This document shows, piece after piece, positions 33,644 through 42,661 of a stretch of DNA of 54,861 nt. The position numbers and the translations under genes are program-made. Within the stretch, counting starts at the first letter, position 1; every line of letters begins with the position of its first letter. The DNA is from a virus, in the IMG/VR virus record IMGVR_UViG_3300037963_004246, positions 1 through 54,861 of that record; one strand, given 5' to 3'. Below the pieces are notes generated by a model. That model was not told the origin of the DNA, did not search any database, and worked only from the letters and a program-made list of their open reading frames with translations.

Positions 33644-34254
33644 AGAACAGGGAACAAATCAGAGAAAGAATGGTATCTGAAGAAGACGATTCCATAGTCG
33701 AGGCCTTAATGTGGGTTCTCGAGGATGACGGTTGCGCTTTTTGTTCTCACCCACAAAGAAGGGATATTGAGATGCGTATTAGGTCTGGTCAATCAACAGG
33801 CACATTCATAGAAACCAAATTGCGCTGGCCTACAGGAACTGTGCGTAGCCACATGGATTCTCACTTAGGGGCAGACCCTGTTGAAGAAGCCTATGTTGAA
33901 AATATGAGGAAAGAAACAATCAATACGCTAAATTCAGCCGAAGCCGTTGTTGAGAGAATACAATCTTATCTCGATGAATGGGAAGAGCAAAAAGACATTC
34001 ACGGTATGGATGCTGAGTGGGTTGCTATGGCTACGAGCCTCACAAGAGAACTCAAGGGTGGTCTAAAGTTAGTCGGACAACTCAAGAAGGAAATAGGAGT
34101 CGAATCTCAAATACTTTTGATGCGTGGGCGGCAGGATGCCCTCATGCGTATATTGATTCACGAATTAGAGGGATACCCTAACGTATTAGATAACATACAC
34201 AGGGAAATGTTGATGCTGGAAGCACCAATAGATGTCGAGGGGACTGTTCTATGA
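33640..34254 (+). CDS. Zinc/HTH protein, possible small terminase or regulator
   Basis: 204 residues from ATG 33640. CAFCSHPQRRDIE followed by a helix-turn-helix-like SG-STGTFIETKLRWP and VRSHMDSHL, a combination seen in phage DNA-binding proteins sometimes called small terminase. The C-terminal half is helical, coiled-coil-like. Located far from TerL, so a regulatory role is equally possible. Confidence 0.55.
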   Translation: MKNREQIRERMVSEEDDSIVEALMWVLEDDGCAFCSHPQRRDIEMRIRSGQSTGTFIETKLRWPTGTVRSHMDSHLGADPVEEAYVENMRKETINTLNSAEAVVERIQSYLDEWEEQKDIHGMDAEWVAMATSLTRELKGGLKLVGQLKKEIGVESQILLMRGRQDALMRILIHELEGYPNVLDNIHREMLMLEAPIDVEGTVL

Positions 34255-34511
34255 TGAAGCGTAAAAGACGACTCGTGGCTCGGTATATCCATAAGACTGA
34301 ATATCCTAAATTGATTCAAGAAATGTCTGATGATGGCCTAATCTGCCTAATTACTCCGAAAGGCTTAAGGTGGTATTCAGGCCGATACGTTGTGAATGCT
34401 AAAGAGGTGTATAGCGTATGGGGTCTGACGAAAGCGCAATATGCGAGGCTAAGAGATTACATTATAGCCAGAAATCCCTGGGGGTCTATGGATGACTTCA
34501 TCACCGGATGA
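34251..34511 (+). CDS. Basic small protein
   Basis: 86 residues. Lys/Arg-rich start (MMKRKRRLVARY), mixed alpha/beta. TGATG/ATGA overlap upstream. No motif. Confidence 0.5.
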   Translation: MMKRKRRLVARYIHKTEYPKLIQEMSDDGLICLITPKGLRWYSGRYVVNAKEVYSVWGLTKAQYARLRDYIIARNPWGSMDDFITG

Positions 34512-34680
34512 GGGTTTTGAGGTGGTGCAAGGGTTGTATGAGGAATTCGTTAGGTCTGCTCTTGAAGAAAACCCATCCTTCTTCCTCGAGCACAAAGATG
34601 CTAACGATGTTGCCTCAACCTTTTGGTTCTGGATGGAAAATTTTGTTGTGAGAGATTTAGGGCAGGTTATGTTGGAGTGA
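34492..34680 (+). CDS. 62-residue acidic helical protein
   Basis: Overlaps the previous gene by 20 nt. Helical, Glu-rich with WFWMENF. No motif. Confidence 0.45.
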   Translation: MTSSPDEGFEVVQGLYEEFVRSALEENPSFFLEHKDANDVASTFWFWMENFVVRDLGQVMLE

Positions 34681-34684
34681 TAAC

Positions 34685-35356
34685 ATGGGTATAATCATAT
34701 TTACTGCTGACGATAAGAATTTCCGTAAAGGAGATTTTGTTGTTATGCACAACGAATTGTCCTCACCACCAACAGCACCAGACACCACATACATACTACA
34801 CAGCAACACCTTCAAGGATGCTGATGTGACTGTGTGGCTACCTGTCGTATCACATAGACTTGTTGTTGTCTGCAACAAAGCACCCACCATTTCAGTAAAG
34901 AATCAAGATTCTGTAATCATAGACAGCAACCTAACGGTGCGTAAAGAATCCTATACTCGACAGATAAAGGCTTGGTATAATTGGACTGATAGGTTGCGAG
35001 TGCTACCTATGGTTCGCCAAGTCCCAATCCCCCTGATGTTGGCTTTCTTCAGAAGAAACCACATATCCGAAATAGAGGCTGCTCGACTAATCGCTGACGC
35101 ATCTTTTCAGTTACCTGATTTGTATGTCGAGTCTGTATTATCTTATCATTTACCTGCAAAGACGGGTAGGGTTGAATACCCTGCAAAGACAATCAAACCG
35201 TCTGACCCACCATTTCAGTTTAGGTCAAGCGACCTCTATGCCGATACACTACTTCGACACGCTCCTGAAGTGCAAAATATGATAAGGGCTCACGACGCAG
35301 CAGAATTACCGAAGGGAATCCCGAAGACCCCTAAGAATCTGCTGGAATGGTTGTAA
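34685..35356 (+). CDS. Unknown 223-residue protein of the replication block
   Basis: N-terminal 75 residues beta-rich, then a basic segment (RKESYTRQIKAWYNW) and helical C-terminus ending in LPKGIPKTPKNLLEWL. The layout would suit a DNA-binding or clamp-loader-associated factor but no motif supports this. Confidence 0.55.
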   Translation: MGIIIFTADDKNFRKGDFVVMHNELSSPPTAPDTTYILHSNTFKDADVTVWLPVVSHRLVVVCNKAPTISVKNQDSVIIDSNLTVRKESYTRQIKAWYNWTDRLRVLPMVRQVPIPLMLAFFRRNHISEIEAARLIADASFQLPDLYVESVLSYHLPAKTGRVEYPAKTIKPSDPPFQFRSSDLYADTLLRHAPEVQNMIRAHDAAELPKGIPKTPKNLLEWL

Positions 35357-35541
35357 TGGACTTATGGATACCTGTTCTCCTTTTGATGCTACTATCATTT
35401 TGGGCTGGTCTTCAAGCAGGATATTTGCTTTCATCTTTCAATCCTAAGAAATATGACGCACAACATCTATCACCGAAGAGGTCTGAGCCGTCTGAATCTA
35501 ATGACGGTATGTTCTGGGCATCAATGTTCCAACAGACTTAA
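35356..35541 (+). CDS. Small membrane protein
   Basis: 61 residues from ATG 35356, overlapping the previous stop as TAATG. One membrane helix (WIPVLLLMLLSFWAGLQAGY), then a soluble Ser/Pro tail. Unknown role. Confidence 0.55.
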   Translation: MDLWIPVLLLMLLSFWAGLQAGYLLSSFNPKKYDAQHLSPKRSEPSESNDGMFWASMFQQT

Positions 35542-35565
35542 GGATACTGAGTTCTCCGAAGGGTC

Positions 35566-36000
35566 GTGGCGAAACCATACAAGCGAAAGGCCTCGAGTTC
35601 ATGTGGTAATAATTCTCGTTTGAGAAGAATGATATTAGAGATTCTGTTTTACTATGGGCCTATGACTCGATATGAGATAATGTCTAAATTATCTTATTGG
35701 GATAACAAAGTGCAGCCCAGCGCACAAGTGCTTTCCAGCCTTCTAACAAAGACTCAAGCCATTGTTCAGGTTGGAACAGACAAAGTAGCATCAAATACAG
35801 GTCGCATGAAAACAAAACCTACTTTCGATATAGACAGGAGATACATAGAAGAAACCAGCGATATAATATATTGTCTGCCTAAGTCATCTCTTTATGCCTA
35901 TGAAAAGAGTAGAGCCGTGATGTGTAATTCATGTAAGAGATTCAGAATCCCCTGGGAAGATGAAACCTGCCTACGTTGTATCAGAACGGATGATTTATAG
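35566..36000 (+). CDS. Winged-helix protein with C-terminal zinc ribbon
   Basis: 144 residues from GTG 35566. Residues 18-70 (RMILEILFYYGPMTRYEIMS) read as a winged helix; C-terminal CNSC and CLRC make a zinc ribbon. Similar N-terminal domains occur at 27,027, 40,795 and 42,159. Likely transcriptional regulator. Confidence 0.6.
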   Translation: MAKPYKRKASSSCGNNSRLRRMILEILFYYGPMTRYEIMSKLSYWDNKVQPSAQVLSSLLTKTQAIVQVGTDKVASNTGRMKTKPTFDIDRRYIEETSDIIYCLPKSSLYAYEKSRAVMCNSCKRFRIPWEDETCLRCIRTDDL

Positions 36001-36003
36001 ACC
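35982..36003 (+). promoter_or_regulatory. Promoter (CAG box + TATA)
   Basis: CAG at 35982, TTTATAGACC at 35994-36003, ATG 36023 at 29 nt. Sits inside the 3' end of the preceding gene. Confidence 0.65.
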
Positions 36004-36022
36004 TATGAAAAGACGAAGCCAC

Positions 36023-36574
36023 ATGGAAATCGTGGGCCTTTGCGGAAACATGAAGTCTGGAAAAACGACAATCGCTAATATGCTGAAGTATAATTATCCT
36101 GATAAGATAATAATAATGTCCTTTGCCTATGCCGTTAGACAACAGGTAGCGTCTGGTATGGGAATAACATACAATGAATTGCTGGATATACCTAAGAATA
36201 CTATCAGACCTATTCTTCAAGCATGGGGCAACCAGATGAGGGAAATATGGGGCGAAGATTATTGGGTTGAGGCTCTTCAACAAGAAATAGAATACTTATC
36301 ACCAACAGGCAATGTAGTGTATGTAATAGATGATGTGAGATACATTAACGAAGTCGAGTGGATTATAGATAACGGCGGTTATGTATTCCACCTCAATTGT
36401 GATGAAGAAACACGAGTAGCAAGAGGCGCTGACCCCCAACATTTGCACCATAAATCAGAAACAGACTTAGACAATTTTTATTCATACCACCTCGAATTAG
36501 ATACTGCTAACACCCCACCGGAGTTAGTCTATCTGAAAATACTTGAGGTGCTAAAGGATGGGGAAATCGTCTGA
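36023..36574 (+). CDS. Deoxynucleoside monophosphate kinase-like P-loop kinase
   Basis: 183 residues from ATG 36023, fixed by promoter spacing. P-loop GLCGNMKSGKTT (residues 5-16), DDVRYINEVEWI (substrate/Walker B region), and a long helical lid. Matches the phage dNMP kinase pattern (T4 gene 1 type), making dNDPs for viral DNA synthesis. Confidence 0.75.
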   Translation: MEIVGLCGNMKSGKTTIANMLKYNYPDKIIIMSFAYAVRQQVASGMGITYNELLDIPKNTIRPILQAWGNQMREIWGEDYWVEALQQEIEYLSPTGNVVYVIDDVRYINEVEWIIDNGGYVFHLNCDEETRVARGADPQHLHHKSETDLDNFYSYHLELDTANTPPELVYLKILEVLKDGEIV

Positions 36575-36713
36575 TTGGTGCGGGTATTGTAGCAGGTGTA
36601 AGAAATGGAGGCACGAAGACCACGTTATAGAGAATGTGGTATCGAGCACATTGTATTGTTGTTTTTGTGGGACAGCACTATCAGAGAAGCCAGGAGGTTT
36701 TAAGGCATGGTAA
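36558..36713 (+). CDS. 51-residue zinc-ribbon protein
   Basis: CGYCSRC and CCFCG, double zinc pair, with basic residues between. Overlaps both the kinase and the clamp loader starts, so coupled to both. Confidence 0.55.
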   Translation: MGKSSDWCGYCSRCKKWRHEDHVIENVVSSTLYCCFCGTALSEKPGGFKAW

Positions 36714-37618
36714 AACAATTATGGGTTGAAAAATACAGACCAGAGAAAGTCGAAGAAGTATTGGGTCAAGAGCAAATAGTAGCGGAAATACGCTCATTGA
36801 TAGAATCAGATAATATGCAACATTTCATATTCTATTCTCCAGAACCAGGAACAGGTAAGACTTCTATGGCTCACGCTATCGCTAAGGAGTTAGATTACCA
36901 AGTCCATAGGTTTAATGCCTCTTCCAAGAAACAGCGTGGTATAGAATTCGTTGAAGAGGACATAGCACCTTTATCTCGACTCGGACAATGGGAAACCATA
37001 TTCCTTCTTGACGAGGCCGATAGGATTACTGTTCAAGCCCAAGATGCTCTCAAGGGTGTTATAGAGGATGCTCAAGGTTATTTCATTCTTACCTGCAACG
37101 ACCTAAGCAGGGTTAGCACATGGCTTCAGTCTCGTTGCCAAGTGAGGCACTTCAAGCCAATAGGTCAAGAAATCATCTCCAAACAGTTAGCAAAGATTGC
37201 TGCTTCGGAAGGTGTCGAGGTAAATGATAGTGATATACGAGCCATAGCCAAACACCATGATGGCGACCTGCGAAATGCTATTTCAGCATTACAATCATAC
37301 TCTTGTTTGCCCCCAACCGAAGCGGAACAATTCATACGCTCGCTGTATGTATCATCTATTGATTGTGCTAAATTCCTTAAACTCGCTTTCAAGGAGAAGG
37401 CTATGGAATCAGCCTACTCCATGTTAGACCTAACATCTCCCCGTAAGTCAATACAGGCTATCTTTGAATTCGGAGTAACATCTCCGTCTTCTCACGATGC
37501 TAAACTCACTTTGATTGAATCTTCAATCATTGCTGAAAGGGATTTGATTAACGGGGTCGAGCCGACCATTGCTCTATGGAATTATGTGCGACTCTTAACG
37601 GAATCAAAGCATTTATAG
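36707..37618 (+). CDS. Clamp loader, RFC small-subunit type
   Basis: 303 residues. RFC box LWVEKYRP (5-12), Walker A EPGTGKTS (46-53), Walker B FLLDEADR (99-106), SRC motif QSRCQV (141-146). Loads the sliding clamp on primed DNA using ATP. No RFC large subunit is seen in the window, so it may work as a homo-oligomer or with host RFC-L. Confidence 0.92.
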   Translation: MVKQLWVEKYRPEKVEEVLGQEQIVAEIRSLIESDNMQHFIFYSPEPGTGKTSMAHAIAKELDYQVHRFNASSKKQRGIEFVEEDIAPLSRLGQWETIFLLDEADRITVQAQDALKGVIEDAQGYFILTCNDLSRVSTWLQSRCQVRHFKPIGQEIISKQLAKIAASEGVEVNDSDIRAIAKHHDGDLRNAISALQSYSCLPPTEAEQFIRSLYVSSIDCAKFLKLAFKEKAMESAYSMLDLTSPRKSIQAIFEFGVTSPSSHDAKLTLIESSIIAERDLINGVEPTIALWNYVRLLTESKHL

Positions 37619-37621
37619 ACC
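37612..37621 (+). promoter_or_regulatory. TATA promoter, leadered
   Basis: TTTATAGACC; next start ATG 37666 is 54 nt away, behind GGGGGCGTGA, so a leader of about 25 nt is expected. No CAG box at the usual place. Confidence 0.5.
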
Positions 37622-37665
37622 TAAAAGTGTTGGCTCAAAATAGCCCAAAGGGGGCGTGATTGAAT

Positions 37666-38859
37666 ATGTCGAATCTGGAAAACGTAGCAAAACAAATTGG
37701 GGTTTCAACAGACTCCTTGAATGCAAGAATCGCTGAAGTCCTTGATAGTCAAGGCTCAGCATGGACTGCGGCGGGCCGCAATAGTGATGAACAAAACACT
37801 ATGGCTCTCCGAGTTGCCGCAAGGCAATTATCAAGCGAGCGTGCTCGCATACAATCTTCCGGTTGTTCTCGGATAGATGGTATGTTTGTCGCTGTTCCGC
37901 CTAAGAAGGATTGGGCGAGCATGGCTTATAGAAAGATGGCCGTTACTCTAAACGGTAATTCTGATATGCGGGATAATCTCGTATCATCTGGTGAAATCAT
38001 TTACTACATCAATAACGGTGATGGCTCTTTCACAAAGAACCACAACCCTACTCTAACACTAAAGCAACCATTTGAAGCAGACATGGATTCAACAACCGTT
38101 GATAAAGTGCCTGAGCGTTCCGTTGAATTAGACAACGGGGATTACTTCTCTTTGGTATGGGAAAAGGGAGTGCCGACTTTACCATCTGGTGACTCCAATT
38201 GGAAATACGGTGCGCCTCGCCCACTTAACGAACCCGAAAGGAGTTGTAAATTCTTAGGAGTCGTTGATGGCGGCGAATTAACTATGTTCAGCGTTAGACT
38301 TCAAGGCGACTTAGCCTCAAAGTCATACCCAACATTTACTCCAGGTTATATTGCTGCAAAGGTCGGTAAAAACGATACTCTATGGGGCAAAGCCGGAGTC
38401 ACCTCATTTGAACCAGATGCTAATGTAGCATCTATATTCCCAGGACCTCCGCTGTCTATCGGTGAAAACGGACCTGAAGGTATCATCCCTCAAATGGTTA
38501 CTGAATTTATCGGCGGTTTGGGTGATATGAGAACATACCATGATGCTCACCGTGAAGATGAGGATTGGTGGGGACAGACCATTGCTACTATCGTTGAAGT
38601 AGTCCAGATTGACCCTCGAGAGAATGGTGGTTGGACTGTAACTGTTGGTGATTTAGATATTCTGTCTGAAGCACCGACTATGGATATCTGGCTACCAAAG
38701 GGTGACCTCGACTTTGGCGTAGGTTCTGAAATGGTAATCATGGGTGCTCCCTGGAAAACCAGAGATACCGACGAAATGCGACTTTCACTACATGGCTGGT
38801 GGGTCAGCGATTCTATCGCACCTACTCCGTCAGATGACCTTGCGGGGTGGGATGAGTGA
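37666..38859 (+). CDS. Putative ssDNA-binding / RPA-like protein
   Basis: 397 residues from ATG 37666. Two beta-rich regions (about 90-230 and 285-375) with segments such as TVTVGDLDILSEAPTMDIWL and VGSEMVIMGAPW that look like OB-fold strands; acidic C-terminus (DDLAGWDE), common in ssDNA-binding proteins. Sits between clamp loader and RecA-like gene. Assignment by pattern and context. Confidence 0.5.
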   Translation: MSNLENVAKQIGVSTDSLNARIAEVLDSQGSAWTAAGRNSDEQNTMALRVAARQLSSERARIQSSGCSRIDGMFVAVPPKKDWASMAYRKMAVTLNGNSDMRDNLVSSGEIIYYINNGDGSFTKNHNPTLTLKQPFEADMDSTTVDKVPERSVELDNGDYFSLVWEKGVPTLPSGDSNWKYGAPRPLNEPERSCKFLGVVDGGELTMFSVRLQGDLASKSYPTFTPGYIAAKVGKNDTLWGKAGVTSFEPDANVASIFPGPPLSIGENGPEGIIPQMVTEFIGGLGDMRTYHDAHREDEDWWGQTIATIVEVVQIDPRENGGWTVTVGDLDILSEAPTMDIWLPKGDLDFGVGSEMVIMGAPWKTRDTDEMRLSLHGWWVSDSIAPTPSDDLAGWDE

Positions 38860-39803
38860 GTTGGGGAACAAAGGCCGTTGAATCGGCCAACCCTGACTCA
38901 GGTTCTCAATACAATAAGGACTACTACAGGACCCTCTTTGAAAAGAAGAAGGCGGCTCAAACCAATATCCCTGTTAGATTAGCATTGGTCGGGACTGAAA
39001 ATACGGCCAAAACAGGTCTGGGTGTGTCTATCATCAGACAAAACAACCCTGACGGACTAATCACTATCTTTGATTTCGATAACAGCGCTGCTGCTACTAT
39101 CGGACACAATTTCCCCGATGATGAGAACATTAGGATTATCCCTATCTATGATGAGGCAGACGAATCCTTGTTCAACGAAGACAATACAGTTAAGTGGCAC
39201 TCAGTCATAGAGAAGGTTGGCTACTTTGCTAATCTATTGGCTGAAGATATTAGAGAGAATCCAGAAGACCATGCGGGAGTTATCTTTGACGGTGCATCCA
39301 CCTTTATGAAGTGGTGCGAGTTTGCTATGAATTATATGCTAATGAATCGCTCAAAGAACAAAATCAATGTTGATGATGGAGATAGATTCAATCAGGCTGA
39401 ATGGCGATTCCGTAATCAAATGTTCCGTGATATACTCAACCGTGTTCATTCACTACCTGTTCAATACGGAATCTTCACCTTCCACTTGAAGGAGAAGAAA
39501 CAGTATGTTGATGGTGGCGGAGGCCAGAAGGTTCTAATGACTGTCGGTCACAAAGCAGATTGGGTTGATGGGACTCAACGTGTTATGAATGCTCAAGTCT
39601 TCCTTAACAGATACATGAAGAAGCCAGACCCTGCGGCTGGCGTTCTTGGTGATAAATCTCTCGGTGATAACGAATGGGAAATTCGAGGTGTTGTCGAAGA
39701 GATGAAGGGTAAGAACATGGAGTTACTCGGCAAAGAGTTCACAATACTGAATGTAAATAATGGGAAGGTGTCGTGGAATGGTATCCCAGACCTCGTTTGG
39801 TGA
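38856..39803 (+). CDS. RecA/Sak4-like ATPase
   Basis: 315 residues from GTG 38856. Walker A-like GTENTAKTG (46-54), Walker B AGVIFDGAS, a Gln/Lys-rich centre, and HLKEKKQYVDGG. Fits phage RecA-like single-strand annealing/recombination ATPases (Sak4 type, AAA_24). Likely loads on ssDNA and aids recombination-dependent replication. Confidence 0.7.
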   Translation: MSWGTKAVESANPDSGSQYNKDYYRTLFEKKKAAQTNIPVRLALVGTENTAKTGLGVSIIRQNNPDGLITIFDFDNSAAATIGHNFPDDENIRIIPIYDEADESLFNEDNTVKWHSVIEKVGYFANLLAEDIRENPEDHAGVIFDGASTFMKWCEFAMNYMLMNRSKNKINVDDGDRFNQAEWRFRNQMFRDILNRVHSLPVQYGIFTFHLKEKKQYVDGGGGQKVLMTVGHKADWVDGTQRVMNAQVFLNRYMKKPDPAAGVLGDKSLGDNEWEIRGVVEEMKGKNMELLGKEFTILNVNNGKVSWNGIPDLVW

Positions 39804-39963
39804 TATGGATTGGGACTGTCCTGTTTGCGACGGCAACATGACTCACACGCATTCAGACCTTTATGACGTTCACTATGCCTGCGAAGTCTGCGGTTCAAGA
39901 TTAGTCGTTGATTCGGCTGTTTTGAATAGCCCGAAGGTTAATGAACCGCAACGTAGGAGTTGA
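39778..39963 (+). CDS. Zinc-ribbon protein
   Basis: 61 residues from ATG 39778 (GGAAGGTG upstream), overlapping the previous end by 26 nt. CPVC and CEVC ribbon ligands with a His-rich loop (MTHTHSDLYDVHY). Basic end. Confidence 0.55.
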   Translation: MVSQTSFGDMDWDCPVCDGNMTHTHSDLYDVHYACEVCGSRLVVDSAVLNSPKVNEPQRRS

Positions 39964-39967
39964 TATT

Positions 39968-40795
39968 ATGGGAATCAAGGCGAATACATTTTCACTTAGA
40001 AGACTTCTGGAATTAACTCAGCGAAAGCAAAACGTGGGCGGTAAAGCACAAGAACAGGTTATTGCCTGTGTCCTTAGATATAATGATGGTTATATCTCCA
40101 CCACCTCTTTAGTCCGTGATGGTAAAACATCGTTAGGCAGATTCATAATTCAAGGTGAATTAACAGGCGACAACCCCGCTATTTGTATTCCAGACATTAA
40201 CCGGTTCTTAGGAGTCCTTTCTTCTCACGGTAAAGAAGTGACCGTTGAGTCTGAAAATACTAAATTACGAATCAAATCTGGAAAGAAGCAAACCACATTA
40301 GCAGGCGGTATGACCGGATTAGCATTCCCACATTCTCCTGAAACAATCGGGGAGTGGGAAGCAAAGTCAGTTGATTTGGCTGGTAAGTTAGACCTGACCG
40401 ATGGGGCATACATAATGCGAGATGGCTCAAAGCGTATGCCTATAATGTCTATTACTGTTGAAGCGGTTGAATTGTTTGAAGGTCTGCGTTGCGACAACAT
40501 GAACAACCAGAAACTCAACCGATATACGTTCAACATTTCAGACGAAGATGATTCATTATTAGTGTCTGTTGGAGATGAATTGAAGGGTCGCACATTGACT
40601 GAAATAGAATACACATCAACAGGCAAAGAACACTTTGAGGTTACATTTGAGGGTGGTTTGGATAACATACTCAAACCATATTCAGGTGATTGCACTATCC
40701 ACTTCTTAGACTTCAGACCTGAAGGTCAAGGCATTCGTGCTATATTCATACTACCTGACGACTCATGGGTATTCCAAGCGGGGGTTCTTGACTGA
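39968..40795 (+). CDS. Sliding clamp, PCNA-like
   Basis: 275 residues from ATG 39968. Two pseudo-repeats, an interdomain region near 120-150, and a C-terminal IHFLDFRPEGQGIRAIF, similar to the PCNA C-terminal strand. Encoded beside RFC and Pol genes. A homotrimeric ring is expected. Confidence 0.8.
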   Translation: MGIKANTFSLRRLLELTQRKQNVGGKAQEQVIACVLRYNDGYISTTSLVRDGKTSLGRFIIQGELTGDNPAICIPDINRFLGVLSSHGKEVTVESENTKLRIKSGKKQTTLAGGMTGLAFPHSPETIGEWEAKSVDLAGKLDLTDGAYIMRDGSKRMPIMSITVEAVELFEGLRCDNMNNQKLNRYTFNISDEDDSLLVSVGDELKGRTLTEIEYTSTGKEHFEVTFEGGLDNILKPYSGDCTIHFLDFRPEGQGIRAIFILPDDSWVFQAGVLD

Positions 40796-41019
40796 TGGCC
40801 TCTGGTCGTAATATCAGAATACGCAAACGTATTCTCGATGTTATGGAAGTCGGAGAAACATATACTACGAGAGAAATATGGGAAAAACTGTATTATGACG
40901 AAAGAGGGACAAGACGCTTCTTAGGGTCTGTCCTTCAATTATCAATGGTAATGTCCAGAACTCCTGGAATACAAAGAATGGGAAAGAAGAGGCAAGAAAA
41001 GAGGTGGCGACGTGATTAG
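40795..41019 (+). CDS. Small winged-helix DNA-binding protein
   Basis: 74 residues. IRKRILDVMEVGETYTTREI reads as helices of a winged helix, then MSRTPGIQRMGKKRQ, sharing PGI with the 27,027 protein. Overlaps both neighbours by 1 and 8 nt. Probably regulator of its operon. Confidence 0.6.
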   Translation: MASGRNIRIRKRILDVMEVGETYTTREIWEKLYYDERGTRRFLGSVLQLSMVMSRTPGIQRMGKKRQEKRWRRD

Positions 41020-42157
41020 ATTAGAAACAGATATTATCCATGACGAATATACAGCAATTGCTGAAAAGATGTTCGATGTGCCTCTTGAAGAACGGATGGT
41101 TACTGAAATACTAAACAACGTATCCCCACCTCAAGAGTGGTCTATTGGTTGTATCTATGGGCCATCAGGTGCAGGTAAGACTACCCTGCTAACTACTAAC
41201 TTCGGTGAGCCATACGAACACGATTGGAAACGAGGCGAAGCAATCATCTCATCCATTGGTTGTATTGGTCTTTTCCCAGAACAGGCTGCAAGTATCCTAT
41301 CATCGGTTGGTCTGTCGTCTGTCCCTTCGTGGTGCAGACCATACAATACACTTTCAAACGGTGAGCAATTCCGAGCCGATTTAGCGGCGGCAGTTGCTCA
41401 TGGTATAGTCAATGGTGGTATTATCTGCATTGACGAATTTACCTCAGTCGTTGATAGAAATGTGGCTAAGGCAGCATCATACGCCTTGCAGAAGCACATA
41501 AGAAAGTCTGATGCTAAGGTGGTTGTAGCCTCCTGCCATGAAGACATATTAGAGTGGTTGATGCCCGATTGGGTGTATAACCCTCTTGAGGGTAAAACCA
41601 TCCATGCAGACGTCGGGGGGTGGTCTTTTCAACGACCTCCAATTGAACTCGAAGTATTCAGGGCGGAATATGAAGCGTGGGACCTGTTCAAAGCACATCA
41701 CTATTTGACTGAGGAATTGAACAAGGCGGCTAAAATTTTCATGGCCTGTTGGAATGGGAAACCCGTAGCAGTAACCTGCATACTACCATTCCCTAACGGC
41801 GGCATACAGAATGGCTGGCGAGCAACCCGTAGTGTTGTTTTGCCGGATTATCAGGGTTTAGGTATAGGTGTTAGATTGTCTGACTTTGTAGCATCTATGT
41901 GTAAGGCAGGTGGTGGTCGCTACTTTAGCAGACACTCACACTTTGCCTTCGCTAAACATAGATTCGATAATCCAGATTGGAAGGAAACAGCCGTATCTCG
42001 TAAAGTGCATACGCATTCAGGCAATGAAGAATGGGGTTGGAAACAGAACCTAAGAGAATGTTATTCGTTTGAATACATAGGTGCTGAAGCACCTGCGGAA
42101 GTAGCAGAATTGTTTTGGGGTTGGAAGGTTGATGCTGGCGGAGTGGAGTGGATATAG
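41012..42157 (+). CDS. ABC-ATPase-GNAT fusion, candidate Mom-like DNA modification enzyme
   Basis: 381 residues. N-terminal ABC ATPase: Walker A GPSGAGKT (50-57), signature LSNGEQ (114-119), Walker B GIICIDE (136-142), H-loop SCHEDIL (174-180). C-terminal GNAT: HHYL at 229-232 and the acyl-CoA loop VVLPDYQGLGIGVRLS (275-290). The ATPase has no membrane partner, so it is soluble. GNAT proteins with an HY motif include Mom of phage Mu, which modifies adenine in [C/G]A[C/G]NY; ABC-GNAT fusions occur in phages. I infer DNA base modification; ribosomal or protein acetylation cannot be excluded. Confidence 0.7.
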   Translation: MIRLETDIIHDEYTAIAEKMFDVPLEERMVTEILNNVSPPQEWSIGCIYGPSGAGKTTLLTTNFGEPYEHDWKRGEAIISSIGCIGLFPEQAASILSSVGLSSVPSWCRPYNTLSNGEQFRADLAAAVAHGIVNGGIICIDEFTSVVDRNVAKAASYALQKHIRKSDAKVVVASCHEDILEWLMPDWVYNPLEGKTIHADVGGWSFQRPPIELEVFRAEYEAWDLFKAHHYLTEELNKAAKIFMACWNGKPVAVTCILPFPNGGIQNGWRATRSVVLPDYQGLGIGVRLSDFVASMCKAGGGRYFSRHSHFAFAKHRFDNPDWKETAVSRKVHTHSGNEEWGWKQNLRECYSFEYIGAEAPAEVAELFWGWKVDAGGVEWI

Positions 42158-42158
42158 A

Positions 42159-42512
42159 ATGGGAAAAGAAACAGGATTTAATGGAAGAAATTACTCGAGA
42201 ACGATAGGCAGGGCTTACGAATACATACAGGAAAATGGGCCGTCTGAGCCACACGTAATACACAAATACTTAGTGACTCGCAAGAGGTTCTATAATGATA
42301 GGACTGCTCAAGACACGGCATCGTCTTGCTCAAAGATGAGTCAAATTATGCGTATGTCTCCTGTCTTTAGGTATGAAGGTGGTCTGTTTTTCACGAAGCC
42401 GTTAGAAGAAGTGGCTCGCAAATGGATGAGTTACGCTCACCCCATCAAACCATTCCATAGGCTGCCGGAAATTCTTCAAGATGAAATAAGGCGATTAGAA
42501 GCCATTGAATAG
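42159..42512 (+). CDS. Winged-helix-like protein
   Basis: 117 residues, ATG 42159 one base after the ABC-GNAT stop. GRAYEYIQENGPSEPHVIHK and QIMRMSPVFRYEG correspond to the pattern of the other wing proteins. Helical C-terminus. Probable regulator. Confidence 0.55.
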   Translation: MGKETGFNGRNYSRTIGRAYEYIQENGPSEPHVIHKYLVTRKRFYNDRTAQDTASSCSKMSQIMRMSPVFRYEGGLFFTKPLEEVARKWMSYAHPIKPFHRLPEILQDEIRRLEAIE

Positions 42513-42527
42513 GGCGGTAGTAGGTTG

Positions 42528-42659
42528 ATGGCTAAAGACAAAACAGGTCGCTTAGACGGCTTCCATAGGGTCATTTTTGACGTATTCCAAACCTATGAAG
42601 TCAAGGCGATTTCAAACCAAGTCAGCCCAACCTTTATAGAAGCATCAGGAGACGAATAG
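42528..42659 (+). CDS. 43-residue unknown peptide
   Basis: ATG 42528 following a TTGATG context. Soluble, no motif. Stop two bases before the next ATG. Confidence 0.4.
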   Translation: MAKDKTGRLDGFHRVIFDVFQTYEVKAISNQVSPTFIEASGDE

Positions 42660-42661
42660 TC

